A stretch of 64,000 nt of DNA from CAJMNU01 sp905214855 (GCA_937890595.1 CALADM010000014.1:62001-126000), one strand, 5' to 3'; counted from the stretch's first letter, positions 42,442 to 52,053 are shown. The notes: generated by a model not told the origin, from the letters alone. Translations and numbers: made by a program.

Positions 42442-42924
42442 ATGAGAGAAAAAATTTTAGCGATCATTGAAAAGAATAGCAGAATTGATTTAAAGGATCT
42501 TGCTACTTTGTTGGGAGAGAATGAAGTGGCAGTTGCCAATGAGATTGCACAGATGGAAAAAGAACATATTATCTGTGGATATCATACTCTGATCAACTGG
42601 GATAATACAAGCGATGAGAAAGTTATGGCACTGATCGAGGTAAAAGTGACTCCCCAAAGAGATATGGGATTTGATAAAATTGCAGAGCGGATTTATCAGT
42701 ATAATGAGGTGGATTCGGTATATCTGATGTCAGGAACTTTTGATTTTACTGTTTTGATCGAGGGAAAGACAATGCGTCAGGTAGCGTTGTTTGTTTCTGA
42801 AAAATTATCTACGATCGATTCTGTTCTTAGCACAGCAACCCATTTCGTTTTAAAGAAATATAAAGATCATGGAACTGTTCTGACAGAGAATAAACAGGAT
42901 GAAAGGATGTTGATTACCCCATGA
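42442..42924 (+). CDS. Lrp/AsnC family transcriptional regulator
   Basis: 160 residues: winged-helix HTH (about 1-50, NSRIDLKDLATLLGENEVAVANEI) and a RAM ligand-binding domain (VKVTPQRDMGFDKIAERI to VYLMSGTFDFTVLIEG). ATG 42442 has AAGGAGG. Its stop overlaps the aminotransferase start (ATGA), so it very likely regulates or is co-made with that enzyme in response to an amino acid. Confidence 0.9.
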   Translation: MREKILAIIEKNSRIDLKDLATLLGENEVAVANEIAQMEKEHIICGYHTLINWDNTSDEKVMALIEVKVTPQRDMGFDKIAERIYQYNEVDSVYLMSGTFDFTVLIEGKTMRQVALFVSEKLSTIDSVLSTATHFVLKKYKDHGTVLTENKQDERMLITP

Positions 42925-44096
42925 GAAACCCATTAGCAGACAGAGTCGTGACGGTTCCGCCATCTGGAATACGCCGTTTTTTTGATATTGTAAGTGAAAT
43001 GAAAGATGCAATCTCTCTAGGTGTCGGAGAACCGGATTTTGACACTCCATGGTTCATTCGGGAAGAGGGAATTTATTCTTTGGAAAAAGGAAGGACTTTT
43101 TATACGTCCAATGCAGGATTAAAAGAATTGAAAGTAGAAATTTCGAATTATCTGCATCGAAAATGTCATGTTACATACAATCCTAGTGATGAAGTTATGG
43201 TAACAGTTGGAGGAAGTGAGGCTATTGATCTTGCTTTGCGAGCTATGTGTAATCCTGGAGATGAAGTGTTGATCCCTCAGCCAAGTTATGTTTCTTATGT
43301 ACCATGTGCGATTTGGGCAAATGGAGTTCCTGTGACGATTGAATTGGAAGAAAAAGATCAATTTCGTCTGACCAAAGAAAAACTCTTGGAAAAGATAACA
43401 CCTAAAACAAAAATTTTGATCCTTCCATTTCCCAATAATCCTACAGGGGCAATCTTAGAAGAAAAAGATCTTTTAGATATTGCAGAGATTGTAGAAAAGT
43501 ATGATTTATTTGTGATCACAGATGAAATCTATTCAGAATTGACATATCATGGAGAACATAAAACCATTGCTGCTCTTCCTGGAATGAAAGATCGTACAGT
43601 TTTGATCAACGGTTTTTCCAAGGCATATGCCATGACAGGATGGAGACTGGGCTATGCAGCTGCTCCGGCACCGATTTTAAGCCAGATGTTAAAAATACAT
43701 CAATATGCGATCATGTGTGCTCCCACAACAAGTCAATATGCCGCAGTGGCAGCCTTGAAAAATGGTGATGAGGAAGTCGCTCATATGAGAGAATCCTATA
43801 ATCAGAGACGGCGTTTTGTATTGGATGCATTTAAAAAGATGAATATAGATTGTTTTGAGCCATATGGTGCATTTTATACATTTCCTAATATTAAGCGTTT
43901 TGGTCTGACTTCAGAAGAATTTGCTCTGCGCTTTTTAGAGGAAGAGAAGGTGGCTGTTGTTCCTGGAACTGCATTTGGTGATTGTGGAGAAGGATTTTTG
44001 CGTATTTCATATGCGTATTCTTTAAAAGAATTAAAAGAGGCACTGGGAAGAATGGAATGTTTTGTAAAGCGCTTGGATACTCAGGAAAAGGAGTGA
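42921..44096 (+). CDS. Class I/II pyridoxal-phosphate aminotransferase
   Basis: 391 residues of fold-type I. The PLP lysine is in NGFSKAYAMTGWRLGY; FPNNPTGAI, VITDEIYSEL and FLRISYAYS (Arg binding the substrate carboxylate) complete the set. Resembles AraT/PatA-type aspartate or aromatic aminotransferases. Translationally coupled to the Lrp regulator. Confidence 0.92.
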   Translation: MRNPLADRVVTVPPSGIRRFFDIVSEMKDAISLGVGEPDFDTPWFIREEGIYSLEKGRTFYTSNAGLKELKVEISNYLHRKCHVTYNPSDEVMVTVGGSEAIDLALRAMCNPGDEVLIPQPSYVSYVPCAIWANGVPVTIELEEKDQFRLTKEKLLEKITPKTKILILPFPNNPTGAILEEKDLLDIAEIVEKYDLFVITDEIYSELTYHGEHKTIAALPGMKDRTVLINGFSKAYAMTGWRLGYAAAPAPILSQMLKIHQYAIMCAPTTSQYAAVAALKNGDEEVAHMRESYNQRRRFVLDAFKKMNIDCFEPYGAFYTFPNIKRFGLTSEEFALRFLEEEKVAVVPGTAFGDCGEGFLRISYAYSLKELKEALGRMECFVKRLDTQEKE

Positions 44097-44103
44097 AAAG
44101 TAG

Positions 44104-44595
44104 GTGAATATCGTATTATTAGAACCTGAAATGCCAGCTAATACTGGAAATATAGGACGTACTTGTGTAGCAACAGGGACAAAATTACATTTGATCGAGC
44201 CGTTGGGATTTAAGTTGAATGAAAAGGCGATCAAAAGAGCTGGTTTGGATTACTGGGATAAGTTAGATGTAACTGTATATTCTGATTATCAGGATTTTTT
44301 GGATCGCAATCCAGGAGCTAAAATCTATATGGCAACAACAAAAGCACCAACAGTTTATACTGAGGTTTCCTATGAACCTGACTGTTTTATTATGTTTGGA
44401 AAAGAAAGTGCCGGGATTCCGGAAGAAATCCTTTTGGAAAATCAGGAACGATGTGTAAGGATTCCTATGTGGGGAGATATCCGATCCTTGAACCTGTCAA
44501 ATTCTGTTGCCATTGTTCTTTATGAAGCGCTTCGTCAAAATGGATTTGAGAAGATGACACTGGAAGGACATTTAAGGAAGTATGACTGGAAATAA
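44104..44595 (+). CDS. trmL: tRNA (cytidine(34)-2'-O)-methyltransferase
   Basis: 163 residues, SPOUT/TrmH fold: VLLEPEMPANTGNIGRTC, FIMFGKESAGIPEEIL and RIPMWGDIRSLNLSNSVAIVLYEA form the knotted SAM site. Methylates the wobble position of leucine tRNAs. GTG start with AAGGAG upstream. Confidence 0.94.
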   Translation: MNIVLLEPEMPANTGNIGRTCVATGTKLHLIEPLGFKLNEKAIKRAGLDYWDKLDVTVYSDYQDFLDRNPGAKIYMATTKAPTVYTEVSYEPDCFIMFGKESAGIPEEILLENQERCVRIPMWGDIRSLNLSNSVAIVLYEALRQNGFEKMTLEGHLRKYDWK

Positions 44596-44641
44596 ATTGA
44601 GAAGTCTCAAAATGGAATTGCTAAAAATGGCATAGAAGAGA

Positions 44642-44670
44642 TTGACAGGAGAATTTTAGGGTGCTATGAT
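44642..44670 (+). promoter_or_regulatory. Strong promoter of the ABC leader
   Basis: TTGACA (44642-44647), 17-nt spacer, TATGAT (44665-44670), immediately after trmL. It starts a roughly 400-nt leader in front of the ABC exporter. Confidence 0.7.
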
Positions 44671-44754
44671 AAGCAATATGAGGGCTTTTATCTGTCTTGA
44701 TAGAAGGTGAAACATAATAAAATATAACAGTAATTTTAGAAAGGAGGCAGGAAG

Positions 44755-44853
44755 ATGAGAAAAAATATAATAGTAAATTTAAATAAAAATGATATGACAT
44801 TATTAATAGAACCTGATAGAATACAGCCTGCCTTTTGGAAGTTACTGAGATGA
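44755..44853 (+). CDS. 32-codon leader ORF upstream of the ABC exporter
   Basis: ATG 44755 has a strong AAAGGAGG site. The 32-residue peptide begins MRKNIIVNLNKNDM and ends PAFWKLLR; no signal or membrane helix. It stands between the promoter at 44642 and hairpin terminators at 44888 and 44934. A translated leader before terminators upstream of a drug-type exporter suggests ribosome-dependent attenuation, but an independent small protein is equally possible. Confidence 0.6.
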   Translation: MRKNIIVNLNKNDMTLLIEPDRIQPAFWKLLR

Positions 44854-44887
44854 CGATATATGATTGAAAATCATGAAGAGATTCCAT

Positions 44888-44922
44888 AACCGTGGTCTGT
44901 TTTTATCAGACTGCGGTTTTTT
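44888..44922 (+). terminator. First leader terminator
   Basis: AACCGTGGTCTG (44888-44899) pairs with CAGACTGCGGTT (44907-44918) with one or two mismatches, then TTTT. Good intrinsic terminator right after the leader ORF. Confidence 0.7.
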
Positions 44923-44933
44923 GGTATAGGAGA

Positions 44934-44988
44934 AAAAGGCTTTGAATACCTGAGAACCTAAGGGTATTCATTGCCTTTTCTTTTTTTG
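44934..44988 (+). terminator. Second leader terminator
   Basis: Nested stems AAAAGGC/GCCTTTT (44934-44940, 44973-44979) and TGAATACC/GGTATTCA (44943-44950, 44963-44970) followed by CTTTTTTT. Ends about 95 nt before the ABC gene. Confidence 0.72.
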
Positions 44989-45082
44989 GAGGTGAACACA
45001 AAGAAAAGGATAGAAGTAAGAAAGAAACATAAAAGTAGGGCAGAAGATAAAACGTATCTGAGGAATTGGAAAAGGAGGAAGT

Positions 45083-46807
45083 ATGGGAAGTATAAAGTAT
45101 TTAAGTAAACATGTGGCGAAATATTGGTATTTTTATGTGCTGGCAATCGCAGCTATGGTATGTGCTATTGCATTGGATATGCTTGCACCTCAGATCACAA
45201 GAACGATTATTGATACTGTTATTGTAGATGGAAATACTGCAATTTTAATGAGATTACTTTTGGGATTGCTTGGAATTGGATTTGGAAGAGCGATTTTGCA
45301 GTATGTTAAAGAATTTACATTTGATTGTGTTGGTTCTTCTATTGGATGTCAGATCAGAAAGGAATTATTTGACCATATCCAAACTTTGTCAGTGGGCTAT
45401 TTTGACAATCACAACACAGGTGAGTTGATGGCTCGTGTAAAAGATGATGTAGAGCGTCTTTGGAATGCTTTGGGATTCGTGGGGATGTTGGCAATTGAAT
45501 GTGTCATACATACAACCTTAGTAGTAATTTGTATGTATCGGATCAGCCCGGTTTTAACATGGCTTCCTATTTGTGTGATGCCTGTAATAGCATGGTGTGC
45601 AGTTCGTCTAGAGAAAAAACTGGGAACAGTTTATGAGGATATCAGTGAAGAGACAGCAAGGCTGAATACAGTAGCACAGGAAAATCTGGCGGGAGTAAGA
45701 ACAGTAAAGTCATTTGCTAGGGAACGATATGAGATTGAAAAGTTTAAAGAGCATAATAAGAAATTTTATCAGCTGAATATGACTCAGGCAAAGTATGTAG
45801 CTTTTTATCAGCCAATGATCAGTTTGATGGGAAAAGTTCTATTAATGTCAGTGGTTATTGTTGGAGGAATTTTGGTGATTCAAAAAAAACTTACGATTGG
45901 TGAATTGGGAGCTTTTACAGAATACACAAACAATATCATCTGGCCGATGGAAATGATGGGATGGCTGAGTAATGATCTTGCAGCTGCAGTGGCATCCAAT
46001 AAAAAGATCCAGAATATTTTTAAAGAAAAACCTGTGATTTATGATGAGAACCAAGTAGAAGAACTTCCAGAGCTGAAAGGTGATATCATATTTGATAAAG
46101 TAGATCTGAATTTGAATGGAAAAGAGATTTTGAATGATATTTCTTTTCATGTAGAACCAGGACATACTCTTGGTATCATGGGAATGACGGGATCTGGAAA
46201 GACTTCTATGATAAATCTATTACAACGTTTTTATGATGTGAGTGCAGGTAAGATTTGTCTTGATGGTGTGGATATCCGTAAACTTTCTTTACACCAGCTC
46301 AGAGGATCTATGGCTGTTGTTATGCAGGATGTGTTCTTGTTTTCGGATACTGTATCAGAAAATATAAAAACAGGACAAAAAGAAACCATGAAAGAGGACA
46401 CCGTATTTTGGGCAGCTTTAAGATCTAGTGCGCATGATTTTATCGATCGTCTGGGAGAGGGGTATGCAACGGTTGTAGGAGAGCGAGGCGTTGGTCTTTC
46501 TGGAGGTCAAAAACAGAGGATCAGTATTGCCAGAGCTTTAGCAAAGAAGACTCCTATTCTAGTCTTGGATGATTCTACATCTGCATTGGATATGGAGACA
46601 GAAAAAGAAATCCAAGAGAATTTAAAAAATATCCACCAGACAACAAAGATTATTATTGGACACCGTATTTCCGCAGTACATGATGCAGACGAGATTTTGG
46701 TTTTGGAGAATGGTCATATTGCAGAACGAGGAACACACGAGAGTTTAATGGAGAAAAAGGGACTGTATTATGAAACGTATTGTGTTCAATATGGAGAAGA
46801 GGAATAA
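45083..46807 (+). CDS. ABC exporter half-transporter, degenerate-site subunit
   Basis: 574 residues: six transmembrane helices (about 15-300) then an ATPase domain with Walker A GMTGSGKTS, signature LSGGQKQR and Walker B ILVLDDSTSALD, in which the catalytic Glu is Asp. Pairs with the next gene. Family: multidrug or lipid exporters of the BmrC/BmrD, LmrCD type. Ribosome site AAGGAGG precedes ATG 45083. Confidence 0.92.
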   Translation: MGSIKYLSKHVAKYWYFYVLAIAAMVCAIALDMLAPQITRTIIDTVIVDGNTAILMRLLLGLLGIGFGRAILQYVKEFTFDCVGSSIGCQIRKELFDHIQTLSVGYFDNHNTGELMARVKDDVERLWNALGFVGMLAIECVIHTTLVVICMYRISPVLTWLPICVMPVIAWCAVRLEKKLGTVYEDISEETARLNTVAQENLAGVRTVKSFARERYEIEKFKEHNKKFYQLNMTQAKYVAFYQPMISLMGKVLLMSVVIVGGILVIQKKLTIGELGAFTEYTNNIIWPMEMMGWLSNDLAAAVASNKKIQNIFKEKPVIYDENQVEELPELKGDIIFDKVDLNLNGKEILNDISFHVEPGHTLGIMGMTGSGKTSMINLLQRFYDVSAGKICLDGVDIRKLSLHQLRGSMAVVMQDVFLFSDTVSENIKTGQKETMKEDTVFWAALRSSAHDFIDRLGEGYATVVGERGVGLSGGQKQRISIARALAKKTPILVLDDSTSALDMETEKEIQENLKNIHQTTKIIIGHRISAVHDADEILVLENGHIAERGTHESLMEKKGLYYETYCVQYGEEE

Positions 46808-46855
46808 GCAGGTATAGGTTTAAGTTAAGATATAGGAATGACAGGAGGGGAAAAT

Positions 46856-48631
46856 ATGGCTGTAAATGCAATCAGACAGGATGAAGAGCAGAAAGAAGTC
46901 TTAAAAAAAGATACACTGATCCGTCTGTATAAATATTTGTTAAATTTTAAAAAGGAATTGATAATAGTATCCTTGATTATGCTGGTTACTTTACTGATCA
47001 ACATGGTGTCTCCATTGATCATGGAAATGGCAGTAAATGTTTATGTGGCAGCCGGGGATGTTGTAGGATTATTAAAACTTGGAGTTGGAGCAATCTTATT
47101 GTTTATCATTTTTGCATTGGGAACAAGAGAAAGAATGTTGATCATGTCGAGACTTTCAAATCAGGTGCTTCTTATGATCCGAGAGGAATTATATGCACAT
47201 ATCCAGACATTGAGCTTTCATTTTTTTGATAGCAGACCAACAGGAAAAATATTGGCGCGCCTTATAGGAGACGTGAATTCTCTGAAAGATCTGCTTTCAG
47301 ACAGTGTGACAAAATTGATACCAGATCTGTTGACTGTTATTGGAGTGGCAACAATTATGTTGGTAAAAAATGCATATTTGGCTATGGCAGCACTCTTGAC
47401 TTTGCCTCTCCTAGCAGCAGGAATGTTTTTTATCCAAGTGAAAGCTCATAAACTCTGGCAGATTTTTCGTAAGAAAAATTCAAACTTAAATGCATTCGTT
47501 CATGAAGATTTATCAGGAATACGAGTTATCCAAAGTTTTGCAGCAGAGAATGAGACGAGAAAAGATTTTTATATGCTTGCTGATGAGCAGAGAGATTCTT
47601 TTCATGATGCAGTCCGATATGCAGATGGATTTGGACCTGTTGTAGAAATTACTTGGGGATTGGGTGGATTTTTGCTTTATTTTATAGGAATTCGTATTTT
47701 GGGTATAGGCAATGTAGAAATAGGAACTTTTTTAGCGTTTTCAACATATTTATCTATGTTCTGGAGTCCAATTCGAAATCTGGCTAATTTTTATAATAAA
47801 TTAACTACGAATTTATCGGCAGCGGAAAGAGTCTTTGATATTTTGGATACTCCTGCTGAGATTCACGACAAACAGGGAGCAAAGGCACTTCCAAATTTGA
47901 AAGGAGAGGTGGAATTTGCACATGTTACCTTTGCTTATGAAGATGCTTTAGAAAAGAAAATTTTGGAAGATGTAAATTTTACGGTTAAGCCGGGAGAGAC
48001 GATTGCTCTGGTAGGACCTACAGGTGCAGGAAAAACTACAATTGTAAATCTGATCGAACGATTTTATGAGGTTACAGAAGGTAAGATTTTGTTAGATGGA
48101 TATTCCATCCAAGATGTGACTTTGCAGAGTCTGAGAAGTCAAATGGGAATTATGACACAGGATAATTTTCTTTTTTCAGGTACGATCAGGGACAATATCC
48201 GATATGGACGCTTAGATGCGACAGACGAAGAAATTGAAGAAGCTGCCAAGGCAGTTAATGCACATGAATTTATTATGGAACTGGAAAATGGATATGAAAC
48301 AGAGATAAGTGAACGAGGAAGCAGACTTTCCATTGGTCAGAGACAGCTTCTTGCTTTTGCGAGAACGATGGTTTCTAATCCACGTATTTTGATTTTGGAT
48401 GAGGCAACATCAAGTATTGACACTCATACAGAACGCTTGGTACAGCAGGGAATTGAAAAATTATTAAAAGGAAGAACATCGTTTGTTATTGCACATCGTT
48501 TGTCAACTATCCGAAAAGCAGACCGTATCTTTGTGATCGATCAGAAAAATATTATAGAACAGGGAAGTCATGAAGAATTAATGCAGAAAAAAGGTGCATA
48601 CTATCAGTTGTATGAAAGTCAGTTTCATTAA
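46856..48631 (+). CDS. ABC exporter half-transporter, catalytic-site subunit
   Basis: 591 residues with the same layout. Walker A GPTGAGKTT and Walker B ILILDEATSSID are intact, but the signature reads LSIGQRQ instead of LSGGQ. The two half-transporters therefore form one canonical site and one degenerate site (Asp of the first gene facing LSIGQ of the second), the hallmark of heterodimeric exporters. ATG 46856 has AGGAGGGG. Confidence 0.92.
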   Translation: MAVNAIRQDEEQKEVLKKDTLIRLYKYLLNFKKELIIVSLIMLVTLLINMVSPLIMEMAVNVYVAAGDVVGLLKLGVGAILLFIIFALGTRERMLIMSRLSNQVLLMIREELYAHIQTLSFHFFDSRPTGKILARLIGDVNSLKDLLSDSVTKLIPDLLTVIGVATIMLVKNAYLAMAALLTLPLLAAGMFFIQVKAHKLWQIFRKKNSNLNAFVHEDLSGIRVIQSFAAENETRKDFYMLADEQRDSFHDAVRYADGFGPVVEITWGLGGFLLYFIGIRILGIGNVEIGTFLAFSTYLSMFWSPIRNLANFYNKLTTNLSAAERVFDILDTPAEIHDKQGAKALPNLKGEVEFAHVTFAYEDALEKKILEDVNFTVKPGETIALVGPTGAGKTTIVNLIERFYEVTEGKILLDGYSIQDVTLQSLRSQMGIMTQDNFLFSGTIRDNIRYGRLDATDEEIEEAAKAVNAHEFIMELENGYETEISERGSRLSIGQRQLLAFARTMVSNPRILILDEATSSIDTHTERLVQQGIEKLLKGRTSFVIAHRLSTIRKADRIFVIDQKNIIEQGSHEELMQKKGAYYQLYESQFH

Positions 48632-48820
48632 AATGTTTTTTTGTTGGCAAATGAGAGAAATTTGCATATAATAGAGTATGTAAAATAAGTACAGAGCAAT
48701 GTTTTGATTGTAAAATATAAACTCTGTGACTGTAACATTTTACAGGAGCTGCAAAGTTGTAATCCGCATTTGGCCAATGCTTTATATAAATGAGAGATTT
48801 GGTTAGTTATTCCAGTCTCC

Positions 48821-48856
48821 AACGGTAAAGGTACATTGCAAGGTACACTTACCGTT
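48821..48856. other. Inverted repeat in the gap after the ABC genes
   Basis: AACGGTAA (48821-48828) and TTACCGTT (48849-48856), with a GGTACA repeat inside the loop. It precedes the GIY-YIG gene by 40 nt; a terminator or operator is possible. Confidence 0.4.
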
Positions 48857-48894
48857 TACATAGTGTCGGATCAGATATTGTAAGGAAGGACAAT

Positions 48895-49179
48895 ATGGAA
48901 AGACAGGATTTTTGCACAAATTATACATATTTATTAGAATGTTCAGATGGGACTTTATATTGTGGATGGACCAATCATTGGGACAAGCGTATCAAAGCAC
49001 ATAATGAGGGAAAAGGTGCAAAATATACCAAATCGCGCAGACCAGTCCATTTAAGGTATTATGAAGTTTTTGCTTCAAAGCAGGAGGCAATGCGAAGAGA
49101 AGCAGCGATCAAAAAACTCAGCAGATCAGAAAAGTGGAAATTGATCCAGCAGAGGGAAAAAATAGGAATGGAGAACTAG
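48895..49179 (+). CDS. GIY-YIG nuclease family protein (UPF0213)
   Basis: 94 residues: YTYLLECSDGTLYCGWTNH contains the GIY-YIG-like start, with RIKAHNEGKGAKYTKSRRP and a C-terminal KKLSRSEKW. Single-domain UPF0213/YhbQ-type protein, presumed DNA-related nuclease of unknown role. Followed directly by the next ATG. Confidence 0.9.
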   Translation: MERQDFCTNYTYLLECSDGTLYCGWTNHWDKRIKAHNEGKGAKYTKSRRPVHLRYYEVFASKQEAMRREAAIKKLSRSEKWKLIQQREKIGMEN

Positions 49180-49758
49180 ATGAAAATAACAGGAACAAAA
49201 ACTAAAAGAAGAATATGGGGAGTTATATCAGCAGTTGGTATATTAAGTGTAGTGATTTTGACAGCTGGATGTGCGCACTCTGAAGAATCTAAAACAGAAT
49301 CTGTCCAAAATATCACACCATTTCCGGAATTTACGACAATGGATCTTGATGGAAATGAAGTTACACAAGAAATTTTTGGGGATAAAAAATTGACTATGGT
49401 CAATGTATGGGGAACATTCTGTTCTCCATGTATTCAGGAAATGCCTGCATTAGGAGAATTAGCAGAAGAATATAAAGAGGATATGCAGATCTTGGGGGTT
49501 ATCAGTGATGTGGTTCAGACAGAGGAAGTGACAAGTGATGCGGCACTGAAAGAGGCGAAAAGGATCGTAGATATTACTAAAGCAGATTATACTCATGTAG
49601 TGACATCTCAGGATCTTTTAGAGGAGTTTGTTTCAGGAATATCTGCTGTACCAACCACATTTTTTGTAGATCAAGAGGGAAATATTATGGGGGTTGGAGT
49701 GAGTGGTGCCCGATCAAAAGAGAAATGGCAGGAAATTATAGAGGCACTGTTGGATTGA
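49180..49758 (+). CDS. TlpA-like thioredoxin-fold lipoprotein
   Basis: 192 residues. Lipoprotein signal with lipobox LTAGC (about residue 30), then a thioredoxin fold with redox motif WGTFCSPCIQEMP and the cis-proline segment AVPTTFFVD. Probably an extracytoplasmic thiol-disulfide reductant. Confidence 0.9.
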   Translation: MKITGTKTKRRIWGVISAVGILSVVILTAGCAHSEESKTESVQNITPFPEFTTMDLDGNEVTQEIFGDKKLTMVNVWGTFCSPCIQEMPALGELAEEYKEDMQILGVISDVVQTEEVTSDAALKEAKRIVDITKADYTHVVTSQDLLEEFVSGISAVPTTFFVDQEGNIMGVGVSGARSKEKWQEIIEALLD

Positions 49759-49840
49759 CACTTCCCATTACTAAAGGCTAGGGTTTTACAATAACATTTG
49801 GTAAAGAGAGAAACATAATAAAGTTTTATAAAATTTTAAA

Positions 49841-49872
49841 AGGCAGTCATCAGATCTGATGGCTGTTTTTTT
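49841..49872 (+). terminator. Terminator after the thioredoxin-like gene
   Basis: CAGTCATCAGA and TCTGATGGCTG (about 49844-49865) form a near-perfect stem followed by TTTTTTTTG. It lies in the 354-nt gap (49759-50112); the rest of that gap is AT-rich with the next promoter. Confidence 0.8.
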
Positions 49873-49998
49873 GTTGAGAAACAGAATGGATGGTTAGTAT
49901 CTTTTTTGTTTTCTAAAAAGTTGGTTTGGCTTATATAGGTTTCCTATGTGAGATGTTTTAATACATTATTATATCTTAAAATTGGAAAGAAATATGGC

Positions 49999-50027
49999 TT
50001 GCAATTTTAAGAGAAAAGGAGTATAGT
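49999..50027 (+). promoter_or_regulatory. Promoter of the hemolysin III gene
   Basis: TTGCAA (49999-50004), 17-nt spacer, TATAGT (50022-50027), about 85 nt before ATG 50113. Confidence 0.6.
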
Positions 50028-50112
50028 GTAGTAAAAGATATAGTTATTAAAACTACATATAATAGTTATAAAAACTTTTTATTATAGATAATGACAGGGA
50101 GGAGAATCACAT

Positions 50113-50763
50113 ATGAAATTAAAATTAAAGGATCCTGGAAGTGCTATTACTCATTTTATTGCAATGATATTGGCAATAGGGGCATCAGTACCTTTATTAT
50201 TAAAAGCAAGCAGAGAACCCGGAAAATTACATGTTTTGGCATTAGCTATTTTTATCGATAGTATGATCTTGTTATATGCAGCCAGTACATTGTATCATAC
50301 ATTGGATATATCAGAAAAAGTAAATCATATTTTAAAAAAAATTGACCATATGATGATTTTTGTTCTGATTGCGGGAACGTATACACCTGTTTGTATGATC
50401 GTTTTGGGAAATAAGACAGGCTGGATGATGTTAGGACTGGTTTGGGGGATTGCAGTAGCTGGTATTATTCTTCAAATGATATGGATTGATTGTCCTAAGT
50501 GGTTTTCTTCGATCATCTATATTGCAATGGGATGGGTTTGTGTTTTAGCAATGACGCAGCTGGTTGCGGCATTACAGGGAGCAGCATTCTGGTGGCTGTT
50601 GTCAGGTGGTATCATTTATACGATCGGTGGAGTGATATATGCTTTGAAATTGCCTATTTTTAATAAAAAACACAAGAACTTTGGTTCTCATGAAATTTTT
50701 CATCTTTTTGTCATGGCAGGAAGTCTGTGCCATTATATTATGATGTATCAGTTTGTGGCATAA
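50113..50763 (+). CDS. Hemolysin III / YqfA family membrane protein
   Basis: 216 residues with seven predicted membrane helices. Motifs of the PAQR/HlyIII family: AASTLYHTL, HMMIFVLIAGTYTP and the C-terminal HEIFHLFVMAGSLCHY, whose histidines are probable metal ligands. Role in bacteria unclear; hemolysis is not implied. AGGGAGGAG precedes the ATG. Confidence 0.9.
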   Translation: MKLKLKDPGSAITHFIAMILAIGASVPLLLKASREPGKLHVLALAIFIDSMILLYAASTLYHTLDISEKVNHILKKIDHMMIFVLIAGTYTPVCMIVLGNKTGWMMLGLVWGIAVAGIILQMIWIDCPKWFSSIIYIAMGWVCVLAMTQLVAALQGAAFWWLLSGGIIYTIGGVIYALKLPIFNKKHKNFGSHEIFHLFVMAGSLCHYIMMYQFVA

Positions 50764-50900
50764 TATTTTCTATGGTAAAAATAGGACAGACTTTTGGTAG
50801 ATGAGTCCATTGGTATTTGATAGTATCTTGTAGTGATATTTGTTAATAATAAGATAGAAAAATGATATAAATAACTTTATGATAGAAAAAATGATGTAAA

Positions 50901-50943
50901 AACCTTCATGTCAGATTATAGATCGGCACATGAAGGTTTTTTT
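50901..50943 (+). terminator. Strong terminator after the hemolysin III gene
   Basis: AACCTTCATGT (50901-50911) and ACATGAAGGTT (50928-50938) are a perfect 11-bp stem followed by TTTTT. It occupies the 345-nt gap 50764-51108 together with the next promoter; nothing else was recognised there. Confidence 0.88.
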
Positions 50944-51040
50944 GATAAAAACTATAATAATATGTGCTTATATTTAGGATATCACAAAATAACTTATTAT
51001 GCAACTTAAAAATAAAATATCTTAAAAAGAAAAATAATAC

Positions 51041-51069
51041 TTTTCAAAGAGAATGATATGTGTTATAAT
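51041..51069 (+). promoter_or_regulatory. Promoter of the 2-hydroxyacid dehydrogenase gene
   Basis: TTTTCA (51041-51046), 17-nt spacer, TGTTATAAT with TATAAT at 51064-51069 (extended -10). Confidence 0.55.
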
Positions 51070-51108
51070 AAAGAACACAATTTACAATAAAAAGGGGATG
51101 AAAAGAAC

Positions 51109-52053
51109 ATGAAAATGGTAATTATTGAACCATTGGGTGTGGAAAAAGAATTGTTATTGTCTATGGTCTCAGAAAAATTGAAAGATCAGATGGAAGTTAT
51201 TTATTATGATACAAGGACAACTGATACACAGGAATTGATCAAAAGAGGAAAAGACGCAGATATTATCGTGGTATCTAATTTACCATTGAATGCAGAGGTG
51301 ATAACTGGATGTCCAAAATTAAAACTTTTATCTGTGGCATTTACTGGCATAGATCATATTGCGATAGATACATGTAATAAGAATGGGATTATTGTATGTA
51401 ATTGTGCAGGATATTCCACGGCGGCAGTTGCAGATTTAGTTTTTGGAATGTTGATTTCACTTTATAGAAAAATTGCTGAATGTGATAAAGTCTGCCGCAA
51501 GGAAGGAACAAAAGATGGTTTGGTCGGTTTTGAGTTAGAGGGCAAAAAGTTTGGAATCATTGGGACAGGAGCAATCGGTATGCGTGTCGCTCATATTGCC
51601 AAGGCGTTTGGATGTGAAGTTTATGCATATAGTAGAACAATAAAAGAAGAAACAGGAATAACATATGTGGATTTGGAAACACTGCTTAAAACCTGTGATA
51701 TTGTTTCCCTTCATGTTCCTTTAAGTGAGGAGACCAGAGGATTGATCGATAAGGAAAAACTGGATCTCATGAAAGAAAATGCAGTTTTGATCAATACAGC
51801 GAGAGGACCCGTGGTGGATTCAGGGGCTTTGGCAAATGCGCTGAGGGAGAGAAAGATTGCCGGAGCATGTATTGATGTATTTGAGACAGAACCACCAATT
51901 TTATCAGATCATCCGTTACTCCAGGTGTCCAATGTTATAGTAACACCTCATGTCGCATTTGCGACAAAGGAAGCGTTGGTAAAACGAGTAGACATTGTGT
52001 TGGAAAATGTTAAAAAATATCTTCAGGGTCATCCACAGAATGTCAAAAACTAG
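51109..52053 (+). CDS. D-isomer specific 2-hydroxyacid dehydrogenase
   Basis: 314 residues: NAD fingerprint IIGTGAIGMRVAHIAKAFG (about 148), catalytic Arg in INTARGP, Glu in FETEPP and His in TPHVAF. Reduces a 2-keto acid or the reverse; substrate not identifiable. Followed 93 nt later by a GH43 gene. Confidence 0.91.
   Translation: MKMVIIEPLGVEKELLLSMVSEKLKDQMEVIYYDTRTTDTQELIKRGKDADIIVVSNLPLNAEVITGCPKLKLLSVAFTGIDHIAIDTCNKNGIIVCNCAGYSTAAVADLVFGMLISLYRKIAECDKVCRKEGTKDGLVGFELEGKKFGIIGTGAIGMRVAHIAKAFGCEVYAYSRTIKEETGITYVDLETLLKTCDIVSLHVPLSEETRGLIDKEKLDLMKENAVLINTARGPVVDSGALANALRERKIAGACIDVFETEPPILSDHPLLQVSNVIVTPHVAFATKEALVKRVDIVLENVKKYLQGHPQNVKN

Noticed and set aside
44992..45108. A short GTG ORF overlapping the start of the first ABC gene
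   Set aside because: The GGAGG directly abuts the GTG, giving no spacing, and the Lys/Arg-rich translation has no support.
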